NCBI GenBank assembly: GCA_035906055.1
Contig: JAMIFV010000026.1
Coordinates: forward strand, 1 to 35,811
Source of the DNA: JAMIFV01 sp035906055
GTDB taxonomy: Bacteria; Pseudomonadota; Alphaproteobacteria; Rickettsiales; JABCZZ01
Reading direction: 5' to 3'
Length of the DNA: 35,811 nucleotides
Part shown: positions 23,517-33,700 of the stretch, piece by piece
Layout: each line of letters opens with the position of its first letter
Numbering within the stretch: position 1 is the first letter of the stretch
The notes under the pieces: generated by a model
The model's input: only the letters and a program-made list of their open reading frames with translations
Database searches by the model: none
Told to the model about the DNA's origin: nothing
Made by a program: the position numbers and the translations under genes

Positions 23517-25220
23517 CTAGTAAGCAAATATATCGGAGTTGGAGAGCAGAAGGTTTTTTCCTTCTTCGGCAGCTGTGTAGAAATTCACACCTTCACTGCT
23601 TTTGCTCTGCAGGCCGGGATAGTCTTCTTTACGCACCACCAAGAACATCAAGTGGCCTTTTGTATTCCAGCGTTTCCACAGTTCAGCTTCGTCAATCATC
23701 CATGCGGAGGTATCTTCATGCTCTGTACCAAAAGATAATTCACCTTTCCAATCCACCAACGTAATGCGTTTATGCAGGTATACGGGCATATCCTGATAAT
23801 ACAGGCGATACATAGCTACTTCTGATGGCGTATCCTCATCACGAATAATATGTGAAAATCTCTTCATCGAGTCTTTGGTGTAATGGCGCATCACATTGTC
23901 GGCCATTTGCAGGAAGAGCACGCTAATTACAGCCAGAGTTACAATAGCCGCGCGGTTAGTTTCATTGCGTATCACGTAAAACAGGATTCCGGCGGCTATC
24001 AGCAATGCAACTGCAATAGGCTTGATGTCACTGCCAGCAGTTGCCAGCGCCACACCAATCTTGCTGTTAGCGCCGGTAAAATGATGAATCAGTGATAATG
24101 TCACTGCCAGCACGCTCAGCAATATGATGGTCGCATAAACACCAAAGCGGAACCCTTTTTTGGGGCGTGCGCCATTCCATATGCCCGCCAGATAATGCCC
24201 AAGCAGCACAGAAAGAGGCGGAAATATTGGCAGAATGTAAGGTGCTAGCTTAGAATCCGATAGACTGAAGAACAGAAAAATAATGCCTATCCAGAGCGCA
24301 AGAAATAGCGGTGTGCCGTGAGATAATTGGCGATGCTTCCACATGCCCCCCAGATTCTGCTTTGCAGCCTGAGCAATAAACATCACCCACGGAAATAAAC
24401 CACCAGCCACAATCGGAAGGAAGTACCAAGGCGGTTGATAACGCCCATGCACTTTTGTCAGGTAACGCTGGAAGTGCTCATGGACAAAGTAAAACTGCAA
24501 AAACTCAGGGTTACGCATTGCTACGAGCACATGCCACGGAGCAGCGATAAGCAAAAATAGGAGGCTGCCTTTGATGAGGTGCAGCTCACGCAGAACCTTC
24601 CAGTTGCCAGTGCATAAAAGCCATGACGCAACCACCATCCCCGGCAGCACAATGCCAATCAGCCCTTTGGTGAGCACCGCGCAGGCGGCAAACACATACA
24701 TGGCATAAATGGCAATCTCGCGCTTTTTGCTCGCAGGGGTTTTCAGCGCATACAGAAAAGCCGTTAATGTACCTGCCATGAATGCACTGACTGGGACATC
24801 CAGCAATACAATGCGGCTGAGCACAAAGGGCAGGGCAGCTGTAGAAAATGCTAGAGCGGAGAATAATGCCGTGCGGCGGTCGTAAAGGGTTAGTCCCAAC
24901 CAATAGGTGATGAGGCATAATGCTACTGAGAAAAGTACTGTAGGAAGCCTGCTGACAAAAAAACCTGTGCCAAAAAGAGCCGTATTTGCCGATTGCATCC
25001 AGTAAAACAGCGGTGGCTTTTCGAAATACTTCACATAATTCAAGCGTGGGGTAACATAATCGCCGGATTCGTTCATCTCCCTGCCGATTTCCACATAACG
25101 GGATTCGCTGGGGGCGGAATACGGCCTTCCTCCAAGTGACATTACAAAGATGATTCCCGTCACCAAAGCGACTAGGATAACATCACGAAGATAGGGGGCT
25201 GGGTATTTAATGGCATTCAT
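23517..25220 (-). CDS. ArnT-like polytopic glycosyltransferase (GT83/PMT superfamily)
   Basis: A 567-residue inner-membrane protein with about 12 hydrophobic segments and a C-terminal soluble domain. It belongs to the lipid-linked-sugar transferases typified by ArnT, which adds L-Ara4N to lipid A. The first periplasmic loop has SESRYVEIGREMNESGDYVT followed by FEKPPLFYW. The FEKPP Glu/Lys pair is kept, and the usual Asp of the D-E-x-R-Y motif is Ser. Its partner ugd supplies UDP-GlcA, but no arnA/B/C/D genes are present, so the sugar and acceptor are uncertain. The start at 25220 is supported by alignment of the first helix. A CATAAT -10-like element lies only 12-17 bases upstream, so the leader may be very short. 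Confidence 0.85.
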   Translation of the reverse strand: MNAIKYPAPYLRDVILVALVTGIIFVMSLGGRPYSAPSESRYVEIGREMNESGDYVTPRLNYVKYFEKPPLFYWMQSANTALFGTGFFVSRLPTVLFSVALCLITYWLGLTLYDRRTALFSALAFSTAALPFVLSRIVLLDVPVSAFMAGTLTAFLYALKTPASKKREIAIYAMYVFAACAVLTKGLIGIVLPGMVVASWLLCTGNWKVLRELHLIKGSLLFLLIAAPWHVLVAMRNPEFLQFYFVHEHFQRYLTKVHGRYQPPWYFLPIVAGGLFPWVMFIAQAAKQNLGGMWKHRQLSHGTPLFLALWIGIIFLFFSLSDSKLAPYILPIFPPLSVLLGHYLAGIWNGARPKKGFRFGVYATIILLSVLAVTLSLIHHFTGANSKIGVALATAGSDIKPIAVALLIAAGILFYVIRNETNRAAIVTLAVISVLFLQMADNVMRHYTKDSMKRFSHIIRDEDTPSEVAMYRLYYQDMPVYLHKRITLVDWKGELSFGTEHEDTSAWMIDEAELWKRWNTKGHLMFLVVRKEDYPGLQSKSSEGVNFYTAAEEGKNLLLSNSDIFAY

Positions 25221-25242
25221 GGCGGCCGGACATTATGGATGC

Positions 25243-25260
25243 AAACTTAGCTCAAACTTA
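25243..25260 (-). promoter_or_regulatory. Response-regulator operator 1 (TAAG-N7-TAAG), towards arnT-like/ugd
   Basis: AAACTTA at 25243-25249 is repeated exactly at 25254-25260, an 11-bp period. On the minus strand this reads TAAG-N7-TAAG, the same layout as the three other sites in the cluster. A CATAAT element (complement of 25232-25237) follows toward the ArnT-like gene. Direct half-sites one helical turn apart are characteristic of OmpR/PhoB-family regulators such as PmrA and QseB. Confidence 0.6.
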
Positions 25261-25291
25261 TTTTTGCAAGACGACGCTAAAATATTTGCCT

Positions 25292-25308
25292 CCTAAGTCT
25301 GTTTTAAG
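25292..25308 (+). promoter_or_regulatory. Response-regulator operator 2, upstream of the regulator gene
   Basis: CCTAAG-TCTGT-TTTAAG is a hexamer-N5-hexamer direct repeat matching the PmrA box layout. It is followed about 10 bases later by TATATT (25319-25324) as a -10 candidate. The position over the -35 region suggests autoactivation of the two-component operon. Confidence 0.65.
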
Positions 25309-25361
25309 AATAGGGCATTATATTTTTTTGCGTTAGCCCCAAAGCTGGACAAATAAAGCCG

Positions 25362-26018
25362 ATGAAGATTCTGCTGATTGAAGATGACAAGATGATAGCC
25401 GAGAGCCTGCTGCATGCATTGAAGCAGGGCGGTTATGTGGTCGATTGGGCATCCGATGGTGAGATGGGCGAAGAGTCGCTGAAAACAGCATCCTATGATT
25501 TAGTATTGCTTGATATCGGCCTGCCAAAACGCACCGGCTTGGAAATCCTGAAAAGTTTACGCAGCCGTAAAGAGAAAGTTCCTGTACTTGTGCTGACAGC
25601 TCGCGACAGGGTAGCTGACCGTGTGGCGGGGCTGGATTTAGGTGCTGATGACTATCTGGTAAAGCCATTTGCTCTGGAAGAACTGGAAGCACGTATTCGC
25701 GTATTGCTACGCCGTAACAGCGGTCATGCTGAAGCGATATTGCGCTCAGGTGATATTGGTCTGAATACCGTTACCAAAGAACTCGAATATGATGGCAAGC
25801 TGCTTATTCTCTCTGCCCGTGAATATGCGTTGATGTTCGCGCTTATGCAGTCACCGGGGAAGGTATTATCACGCGCTGAGCTGGAAGAGCGGCTTTATGG
25901 CTGGAATGAGGAAGTCAGCAGCAACGCTGTAGAAGTGCAGATACATAATTTACGCAAGAAGCTGGGGACTGACCTCATCCGTAACATACGTGGCATCGGC
26001 TATATGGTAACCAAATGA
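25362..26018 (+). CDS. OmpR-family response regulator, PmrA/QseB-like
   Basis: A 218-residue two-domain regulator. The receiver domain (residues 1-115) has the acidic pocket EDD (7-9), the phospho-acceptor Asp51 in LLDIGLP, and the conserved LVKPFALEELEARI. The winged-helix DNA-binding domain (about 125-218) includes LSAREYALMFALM, VLSRAELEERLYGW and the recognition region SNAVEVQIHNLRKKLG, ending IRGIGYMVTK. The wording of this domain is typical of the QseB/PmrA subgroup. It overlaps the kinase gene by 4 bases. It probably binds the TAAG-N7-TAAG sites found at four promoters in this cluster. Confidence 0.93.
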   Translation: MKILLIEDDKMIAESLLHALKQGGYVVDWASDGEMGEESLKTASYDLVLLDIGLPKRTGLEILKSLRSRKEKVPVLVLTARDRVADRVAGLDLGADDYLVKPFALEELEARIRVLLRRNSGHAEAILRSGDIGLNTVTKELEYDGKLLILSAREYALMFALMQSPGKVLSRAELEERLYGWNEEVSSNAVEVQIHNLRKKLGTDLIRNIRGIGYMVTK

Positions 26019-27379
26019 AGAAACCCTCCATGAAATCCATTCGCCGTTACTTGCTTACTTCACTTATTATCGCATTAACCTGCGGTTCGGTTCTGGTAGC
26101 CATTTTCACTTATTTCAATGCAGCTGGTGAAATTGATGAGCTGTATGACAAAAACATGGTGGAAGTCGCTGATACGCTCAAAAGCCAGATAGAAGCATTG
26201 AACCTCGATGACTATCAGATAAAAGGCGCTGTTGGCTCTTCACTGGAAGACAGGATTAAGGAAGAGCAGGAATTACTCGTTCAGGTGTGGAATAAGCACC
26301 GTGAATCCATCTACACTTCACATCGCAATATACTTTACCCTTTTCAGGAAAAGCGTGGCTTGGCTGTCTTTGAATTTAACGGCAAGATGTGGAGCACCTA
26401 CAGCACGGAAACGGATAATTTCGTGATTCAGGTTTCCCAGCCGCAAAAAGCCCGTGCCCGTTTTGTGCGTGAGATATCCATACATCTGCTTATTCCGTTG
26501 CTGTCGCTTATTCCCATTGTGGGCTTGTTTGTGTGGCTTGCAGTAGGCAAAAGCCTTACTCCGCTAAATGAGATTTCCCGTGCTATTACTAAACGGTCGG
26601 CTACGAGTCTTGAGCCTATTTCAGAAGAGAATATCCCTTTAGAGATTCAGCCCCTGACACAAGAGTTGAACGAACTGCCAGTGAGGCTTAATGCCTCACT
26701 GGAGGCACAACGGAGCTTTACTGCCGATGCCGCACACCAGCTTCGTACCCCGCTTACGGTGCTTCAATTGCAGTTAGATAACCTAAAACGTGCCAAAACC
26801 GATGAACAACGCTCACATACGGCTTCAAGGTTACAAAGTGGCATAGACCGAGCAACACATCTGGTGCAGCAACTTCTATCGCTGGCGCGTGTAGAGCCAA
26901 ACGCTGCAGAAGCTCAGGTAGCATCGGTAAATCTGCTTGAATTGATGAATGAATTGGTAAAACAGCATGCAGAAATGGCAATCCAAAAGGATATTGATTT
27001 AGGAATTGTTCTGGGAAAACCAGTTACCGTGAATGGCAGTGCCGAGAATTTGTATGTGCTGTTTGAGAACTTAATCGGCAACGCGCTACGTTATACTCCG
27101 CAGGGGGGTAGGGTAAATGTGAGCATTTACGCTGATATCAACAATGCAATTGTTGAAGTAAATGATGACGGAATCGGTATTCCCGAAGCGGAGCGTGAGC
27201 GTATTTTTGAACGTTTCAGCCGTGTGCTTGGCACGGATGTGGAAGGGACGGGGCTTGGCCTTTCTATCGCAAAGAACATCGTAGAACAGCATGGCGGTGC
27301 CATTAGCGTAGGTGCTGGCATCGAAGGCAGGGGCGCAGGCTTTATCGTGACGTTCCCCTATGGCAGCAAGCCAGAATAA
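26015..27379 (+). CDS. Sensor histidine kinase, QseC/PmrB-like
   Basis: A 454-residue membrane kinase. TM1 lies at about residues 12-33, followed by a periplasmic region of about 115 residues of the 2CSK_N type (VQVWNKHRESIYTSH; FEFNGKMWSTYST; FVIQVSQPQKARARFVREI). TM2 lies at about 154-177 (LIPLLSLIPIVGLFVWLAVG). The H-box ADAAHQLRTPLTVLQLQ has phospho-acceptor His241, and the ATPase boxes are NLIGNALRYTP, DDGIGIPEAERERIFERF and GTGLGLSIAKNIVEQHGG. All catalytic motifs are intact. The periplasmic sensor lacks the EExxE iron motif of enterobacterial PmrB, so the signal is unknown. COG4705 follows after 2 bases. Confidence 0.93.
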   Translation: MKKPSMKSIRRYLLTSLIIALTCGSVLVAIFTYFNAAGEIDELYDKNMVEVADTLKSQIEALNLDDYQIKGAVGSSLEDRIKEEQELLVQVWNKHRESIYTSHRNILYPFQEKRGLAVFEFNGKMWSTYSTETDNFVIQVSQPQKARARFVREISIHLLIPLLSLIPIVGLFVWLAVGKSLTPLNEISRAITKRSATSLEPISEENIPLEIQPLTQELNELPVRLNASLEAQRSFTADAAHQLRTPLTVLQLQLDNLKRAKTDEQRSHTASRLQSGIDRATHLVQQLLSLARVEPNAAEAQVASVNLLELMNELVKQHAEMAIQKDIDLGIVLGKPVTVNGSAENLYVLFENLIGNALRYTPQGGRVNVSIYADINNAIVEVNDDGIGIPEAERERIFERFSRVLGTDVEGTGLGLSIAKNIVEQHGGAISVGAGIEGRGAGFIVTFPYGSKPE

Positions 27380-27381
27380 CG

Positions 27382-28122
27382 ATGAGCAAGTTACCCCAAA
27401 TCACCCTTTACTTCTGGATTGTCAAAATCTGTGCAACCACCTTAGGGGAAACTGCGGGTGACCTGTTATCCATGACGCTTAACATTGGCTATGCTGTCAC
27501 CACGATTATTCTTGTTAGCGGACTCATAGCTGCACTTACAATCCAGCTTTTAGCCAAAACCTATCATGCATCGCTTTACTGGACGGTAATATTGCTCACG
27601 AGCACGGCAGGCACCACCATGTCCGATTATATGGATAGAACTCTGGGCTTGGGCTATGCAAAAGGCTCGCTTATTCTCTTTACGGGTTTGGTAACGACAA
27701 TTGCCATCTGGCGGTATGTGGAAGGAAACGTATCGGTTAATGATGTGAAGACACGCCGCGCTGAATTGTTCTACTGGGCAGCAATATTATTCTCCAACAC
27801 GCTTGGAACGGCTTTAGGAGATTTTCTGGCAGATGATTCAGGTTTAGGCTTCGCTGGCGGCGCAATGCTGATTGCCAGCTTGATTGCCGTTATTATTGCC
27901 GCCTATTACAGGACGCATATCTCCAGAATCATGCTTTTCTGGGCTGCATTCGTGCTTACGCGTCCGTTTGGCGCTACCTTCGGCGATTTGCTTACTAAAT
28001 CGCATGAAAAAGGTGGTCTGGATTTAGGGACTATCGGTTCTTCTTCTGTTCTCGCAATTCTGCTTATCCTATTCATCGTATTGATGGAAAAGCAGAATAA
28101 TTCCAGAAAAACAGCAGTATAA
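27382..28122 (+). CDS. COG4705/DUF347 four-repeat membrane protein
   Basis: A 246-residue polytopic membrane protein of the DUF347 repeat family, of unknown function. Four copies of a helix-pair repeat are visible, each with a [T/S]-x-G-[E/T/A]-x-x-[G/S]-D core: TTLGETAGDLLS, STAGTTMSDYMD, NTLGTALGDFLA and RPFGATFGDLLT. Each is followed by a Gly-rich LGY/LGF-like turn and a hydrophobic helix. The conserved polar TxGE/D residues inside membrane segments suggest a transporter or channel. It starts 2 bases after the kinase stop, so it belongs to the two-component operon. It may be an accessory sensor or a target of the response. Confidence 0.85.
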   Translation: MSKLPQITLYFWIVKICATTLGETAGDLLSMTLNIGYAVTTIILVSGLIAALTIQLLAKTYHASLYWTVILLTSTAGTTMSDYMDRTLGLGYAKGSLILFTGLVTTIAIWRYVEGNVSVNDVKTRRAELFYWAAILFSNTLGTALGDFLADDSGLGFAGGAMLIASLIAVIIAAYYRTHISRIMLFWAAFVLTRPFGATFGDLLTKSHEKGGLDLGTIGSSSVLAILLILFIVLMEKQNNSRKTAV

Positions 28123-28145
28123 AAAGCTGCACTATTTCATTCTCC

Positions 28146-28162
28146 CATAAGTCGTACTTAAG
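28146..28162 (+). promoter_or_regulatory. Response-regulator operator 3, upstream of the efflux operon
   Basis: CATAAG-TCGTA-CTTAAG is a hexamer-N5-hexamer direct repeat with an 11-bp period. It lies 27 bases before the ATG of the outer-membrane efflux gene. Its first half shares TAAGTC with operators 2 and 4. A GCTAAA (28171-28176) is the nearest -10-like element and would give a very short leader. Confidence 0.62.
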
Positions 28163-28189
28163 TTTGTCTTGCTAAAAACAAGGCATCTT

Positions 28190-29515
28190 ATGAACAAAAC
28201 AACACTTCTATTTTTATTGCTGCTTCTTGGTGGCTGCGCCGCCACCGGCCCGACACGTAATGATGTCGTAACCGATGTGCAAAACCGCAGTGGCTTCACA
28301 CTGCCCAAACAAACGGAAGCAGGAAAGATTACTCTGCCTCCGGGTGCATCGCTGGAAGATGAGCTTACAGAAGACGAAGCTGTTTCCATTGCGTTATGGA
28401 ACAATGCCGCATTTCAGGAAACGCTGGTGAACCTTGATGTTGCCCACGGCGATTTGGTTCAGGCGGGGTTACTGCCTAATCCAATTGGCAGCTATACGTT
28501 CGCAACGCCTGACAAGCCTTACAAATACGCCCTTGAACTGCCGCTGGAAGTGCTCTGGTTACGCCCATTCCGTGTGAAGGCAGCTCAGGCCGAGGCTGAA
28601 AAAGTCTCACATCAGCTTAGTCAGGCAGGATTGAACCTGATTCGCGATACGCGCAAGGCTTACAGTGATTTGCTACAGGCAAAAGCACAGAATGCGTTGC
28701 TGGAAGAATCGCTGAAACTTCGCCACAATATTAGTGGGCTGGCGCAGAAACGCTTCAAAGCGGGTGATATCTCACTTCAGGAATCTAATGCAGCATCGCT
28801 TGATGCTATGGCAACAGAGCAGGCGGCTACCGTCAGCCGTCATGATATTCAGATGAAAGAAGAGCGCCTGCGTTTCCAGATGGGAACGGGAAGCCAAGCA
28901 GGCGCATTAAACCTTACCGCTTTGCCAGAGCCTGTATGCAAGGAAATGAATATAAACGCATTGGTAGAGGAGGGGCTTAAGAACCGCCCCGATGCCCTTG
29001 CCGCACATCAGGCGACTATTGCTGCCGGAGCACGCTCAAATCTTTCACTGTTTAACTGGCTGGGAATCAGCGGTGTAGTAGATGCCACCAGCGGTAAAAA
29101 AACAGGCCATGAGCTAAGCCCAGCCGTAAAAGGCGCTATTCCGATACTTAATGTGAATCAGGGCAATATTGCCCGTGCCAGTGCGGAAGAAGAGCGCAGC
29201 CTGCGTGGTGAACACACAGTGGCAGACCAGATACGGCTCGATATCAATCAGTCATACCTTCAATACCGTCAGGCATGTGCGGAATTAGGCATTGTACAGA
29301 GCGCGATAAAATCTGGCGTGGAGAAGGATCTGGAACGCGTAGAGAAGGCGTATGCCAGCGGCAATGTGCCGTATCTGATGGTGCTGCAAACCACACGCAG
29401 CGTCGTTGATGCCCGTCTCAGGGAGGTGACATTGATAGGGGATGCTCACAGGGCATCTTCCGAGCTGGAACGTAGTGTAGGCACGAAAACAAACAACATG
29501 ATGAATGGCTTATGA
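28190..29515 (+). CDS. Outer-membrane efflux lipoprotein, TolC/CusC-like
   Basis: A 441-residue outer-membrane channel subunit. The signal peptide MNKTTLLFLLLLLGGC ends in lipobox LGGC (Cys16). Two outer-membrane efflux repeats follow: EDEAVSIALWNNAAFQETLV, VAHGDLVQAGLLPNP and RKAYSDLLQAKAQNALLEES, then EEGLKNRPDALAAHQATIAA, INQSYLQYRQACAELGIVQS and RVEKAYASGNVPYLMVLQTT. The start at 28190 is chosen because AAGG lies 6 bases upstream and the signal peptide begins there. The earlier ATG at 28169 adds seven unrelated residues. Its stop overlaps the adaptor gene by 4 bases. Confidence 0.9.
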   Translation: MNKTTLLFLLLLLGGCAATGPTRNDVVTDVQNRSGFTLPKQTEAGKITLPPGASLEDELTEDEAVSIALWNNAAFQETLVNLDVAHGDLVQAGLLPNPIGSYTFATPDKPYKYALELPLEVLWLRPFRVKAAQAEAEKVSHQLSQAGLNLIRDTRKAYSDLLQAKAQNALLEESLKLRHNISGLAQKRFKAGDISLQESNAASLDAMATEQAATVSRHDIQMKEERLRFQMGTGSQAGALNLTALPEPVCKEMNINALVEEGLKNRPDALAAHQATIAAGARSNLSLFNWLGISGVVDATSGKKTGHELSPAVKGAIPILNVNQGNIARASAEEERSLRGEHTVADQIRLDINQSYLQYRQACAELGIVQSAIKSGVEKDLERVEKAYASGNVPYLMVLQTTRSVVDARLREVTLIGDAHRASSELERSVGTKTNNMMNGL

Positions 29516-30726
29516 AATACCAAGTAAAACTCTGGACGGTGATTTTTACAACTGCAGCGATGCTGGCATTCTGGTGGCTGCTTTCTGAAGATTCGCATGC
29601 AGAGCCAAAAGTAACTGCTGCCAAAGTAGAGAAGGTGATAAAGGAAGAGACGTTTAATACCATTACGCTCACCGAACAGACCGAAGCGCGGCTAGGCATA
29701 AAGGTAGAAGCCGCCACGGTTAAGCCAGTGCAGCGTTTTCGCCTTTATAGCGGTGAAATCATCACGCCCGTGGGCAGGCGTGGCGTTATTACGGCTCCCT
29801 TCGGCGGCATTTTAAAAGCCCCTCCAGGCGGCATGCTGAAAACAGGAGATAAAGTAACCAAAGGGCAGACTATCTTTGTTCTGCTGCCACTGCTGACTGT
29901 GGAAGCGCGAAGCGCCACTGCAACGGCGCAGGTGGATGCGGACATGCTGGCGCAAAATGCAGCCACTCAGCTACAGGCGGCAAAAGCAGCATTGGAACGA
30001 GCGCAGGCATTGTTTGCCGACGGCATAGGTGCCAAGAAAACCGTGGAGGAAGCACAGGCCGCTTACAATACAGCTGCAAAGACGCTTGAAGCCTCTAAAG
30101 CCCGCCAGAACCTGCTGGAAGAATCGCTGAATGAAGGCACGGCTGCCCCTATATTGATTGCAGCGCCAGAAGACGGTGTATTACGCAAACTTTCTGCGGC
30201 CTACGGTCAAAATGTGCCGGGGGGAACTGCCTTGTTCGCGCTGGGTGACCTTTCCACCGCATGGGTGCGTGTTACACTGCCTGTAGGGGATTTGGAAGAT
30301 ATCGCCCATGACCGTGAAGCACAGGTGGGGAGCCTTTCCGCCCATGCAGGGCAGCCGATGCAGTCTGCTATGCCAGTATCTGCACCGCCTATAGCAAACC
30401 CGCAGGCTTACAGCGTAGATTTGCTCTATGTGCTGCATAATTCAGGGGAAGAAGCGATTCCGGGCAGGCGTGTAGGGGTATTAACGCCCGTAAAGCACGC
30501 CAGTGAAAGCCTCACACTGCCTGCTAGTGCCGTGGTGTTTGACGCGCTGGGGGGAAGCTGGGTCTATGAGCAAGCCGCGCCGCTTACCTATACACGCAAG
30601 CGCGTCACCATGAGCTATGTAAGCGGCAATGACGCAGTGCTCTCTAATGGGCCTGCTGCCGGAACGCCCATCATAACCATAGGTTCACAAGCCCTGTTTG
30701 GCGCAGAGACAGGGACGATGAAATAA
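29512..30726 (+). CDS. RND efflux periplasmic adaptor (membrane fusion protein), CzcB/CusB-like
   Basis: A 404-residue adaptor with an N-terminal membrane helix or uncleaved signal (LWTVIFTTAAMLAFWWLL). A lipoyl/biotinyl-like half follows (VITAPFGGILKAPPGGMLKTGDKVTKGQTIF), then a helical hairpin of about 90 residues rich in Ala/Gln/Glu (AATQLQAAKAALERAQAL to LEASKARQNLLEES). The second lipoyl half is ILIAAPEDGVLRKL, followed by beta-barrel and membrane-proximal domains (LTLPASAVVFDALGGSWVY). It has no His- or Met-rich metal-binding N-terminus like that of CusB. It links the RND pump to the channel upstream, and its TAA shares one base with the pump's start codon. Confidence 0.9.
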   Translation: MKYQVKLWTVIFTTAAMLAFWWLLSEDSHAEPKVTAAKVEKVIKEETFNTITLTEQTEARLGIKVEAATVKPVQRFRLYSGEIITPVGRRGVITAPFGGILKAPPGGMLKTGDKVTKGQTIFVLLPLLTVEARSATATAQVDADMLAQNAATQLQAAKAALERAQALFADGIGAKKTVEEAQAAYNTAAKTLEASKARQNLLEESLNEGTAAPILIAAPEDGVLRKLSAAYGQNVPGGTALFALGDLSTAWVRVTLPVGDLEDIAHDREAQVGSLSAHAGQPMQSAMPVSAPPIANPQAYSVDLLYVLHNSGEEAIPGRRVGVLTPVKHASESLTLPASAVVFDALGGSWVYEQAAPLTYTRKRVTMSYVSGNDAVLSNGPAAGTPIITIGSQALFGAETGTMK

Positions 30727-33700
30727 TGCTGAGCCAACTCATACATTCTTCTGTTCGCGGACGTGTTGTCGTATTGGCATTATGTGCTCTTCTGCTGATT
30801 TACGGCATTCTGGCGGTACGCAATGCACCGCTGGACGTGTTTCCCGAATTTGCGCCCATCAAAGTGGAGGTGCAAACCGAAGCTCCCGGCCTTTCCACTG
30901 AGGAAGTAGAGAGCCTTGTTACTATTCCGCTGGAAAACGCCCTCAATGGCACACCGGGGCTGGATGTCTTGCGCTCCAAATCGGTGCTGGGGCTGTCATC
31001 TGTTGTAATGCTGTTCAAAGAAGGAACGAATATTGAGCGAGTAAGGCAGCATGTGCAGGAGCGTGTGGCGCTCGAAGCTACCAGATTACCCTCGGTGGCA
31101 CGTCCCCCCGTCATATTGCAGCCGCTTTCCTCGCTCTCGCGTGTGCTCAAAATCAACCTTTCCTCTGAAACGCTTAATCAGATGGATTTGACAGAAATCA
31201 CGCTATGGACGATTCGCCCGAAACTCATGGGCATTCCCGGCGTGGCGAATGTGGCTATATGGGGACAAAGGAATAAACAGTTTCAGGTGCTGGTTGACCC
31301 TAACAGGCTACGTGCTCACGGAGTGACATTAGACCAAGTGCTACGGGCGGCAGGCGATGCTACCGTGCTGGAATCTGGCGGCTTTGTAGACACACCCAAT
31401 CAGCGTATCGCTGTGCGTCATCGTGAAGCAGTCTACAATACGGAAGATTTAGAGCGTACGGTGGTGGATTTCCGTGGCGGCGCACCTATCCGCATCCGTG
31501 ACGTGGCGCAAGTAGTTATAGGCTCTCCGCCTCCCATTGGTGATGCAGTGGTCAATGATAAGCCCGGTCTGATGCTCATTGTAGAGAAGACTCCCGAAGG
31601 CAATACGCTGGAGGTTACCCGTAAGCTGGAAGATGCCCTGAAGCTATTACAGCCTGCCATGAAGGGTGTGGTGGTAGATACGCATCTTTTTCGCCCTGCC
31701 ACGTTCATTGAGATGGCAATTGATAATCTGACCCATGCGCTGCTCATCGGCTGTGCGCTGGTGGTGGCTATCCTGCTGGTGTTCCTGCGTGACAGGCGCA
31801 CGGCTTTCATAAGCCTGACCGCTATCCCGCTTTCTCTGGTGGCTGCCGTTGCAGTGCTCACTTCTTTCGGCATAACGCTCAATACAATGGTGATTGCCGG
31901 ATTAGTGATTGCACTGGGCGAGGTGGTGGATGATGCCATTATCGACGTTGAAAACATCGTAAGGCGCTTAAAGCTGAACCGTGAGGCTGGATATCCCGAA
32001 ACCCCGTTCAGGGTGGTGGTGAATGCCTCAATGGAAGTGCGTAGCGCCGTGGTCTATGCCACCATGATTGTAATCATCATCTTCCTACCCGTATTCTTCA
32101 TGCAGGGCATCGCGGGCTCATTCTTTCGCCCTCTGGCGATGGCCTACATTCTGGCAATCCTTGCATCGCTGCTGGTGGCGCTTACCGTCACCCCTGCGCT
32201 CTGCTACATGCTGCTCACTGGCAAACGCAAGGAACTGCCAGAGACAAAGCTCGTTTACGCTCTCCATAGCCGTTATGCACGTTTACTGCCGCGCATGCTC
32301 GATAAGCCCAAAAAGGCGCTGGCAATCATCTTTGCTTTCTTGGGGCTAAGCATTGGCGCTTCATTCTTTTACGGTCATGAGTTTCTGCCGGAATTTCAGG
32401 AAACCGATTTCCTGATGCACTTCCTCGGCAAACCCGGCACCTCGGTGGAAGAAATGAATCGCCTGACAACACGCGCAGCCAAAGAATTACTCGCCATTCC
32501 GGGGGTTCGCAATCAAGGGGCGCATATTGGGCGTGCAGAAGTGGCGGACGAAGTCTATGGGCCGGAATTTACCGAATTATGGGTAAGTATTGACCCGAAT
32601 GCCCCTTACCATGCCACACGCGATAAGATTCAGGCGGTAATGGATGGCTACGCAGGGCTTTACACGGATGTGCAGACCTATCTCAAAGAGCGCAGTAAAG
32701 AAGTGCTGTCTGGCGCAGGTGCGAGCATCGTAGTGCGGCTGTATGGGGATGATTTGCAGAAGCTCCGCAGCAAAGCCGATGAGGTGAAGAAAATCATGTC
32801 GCATGTGGAAGGCGCTGTAGATGTTAAAATTGAGCCGTTGGTGCTGCTCCCACAAGTCGAAATCGTCATGCGTCCTGAAGCGGCAGAGCGTTATGGCCTC
32901 ACGGCTGGCCAGATCCGCCATGCTACAACGGCTATTTTGCGTGGAAGCAAGGTAGGCGAAGTGTATGAAGGCCAGAAACGTTATGAGGTCGTAGTCTGGG
33001 GTACGCCAGAAACACGCGCTGATATTGCCGCTATTCGTGAACTACCGATTGATACGCCTACGGGTATGCAAGTTCGCCTGAAAGATGTTGCAGATGTGAT
33101 GCTGGTGCCGATGCCAAATTCCATCAAAAGGGAAGGGGCTTCCCGCCGTCTGGATATCACTGCCAATGCACGCGGTCGTGATGTTGGCTCAGTGGCAATG
33201 GAAGTTGAGCAGAAAGTTCGCGAGTTGAGTTTTGAGGAAGGTTATTACCCCGTATTCTTAGGTGAGTATAAGGCACAGCAGGAAGCCAGCCGCAGGCTTA
33301 TGCTGCTAACGGCTCTGTCATTGATTGGCATTATTCTGGTCATCTATTCTGATTTCAAATCGTGGCGTTTGACGTTCATTACCTTCTTCACGCTGCCATT
33401 CGCCCTTGTGGGCAGCATTATCGCCGTATTCTTTGCTGGCGGCGTGATGTCGCTCGGTTCAATGGTGGGTTTTGTTACCGTCTTGGGCATTGCAGCGCGT
33501 AATGGCATTATGATGGTAAGCCACTGGCGGCATCTTGAAGATAGTGAAGGGGAGGCATTTGGCTATTCCCTCGTTCAGCGCGGTGCACAGGAACGCTTAG
33601 TGCCTATTCTTATGACTGCGCTGGCTACAGGGCTTGCTTTGCTGCCGCTTATCATCAGCGGTGCTAAACCCGGCCATGAAGTGGAATATCCGTTGGCTGT

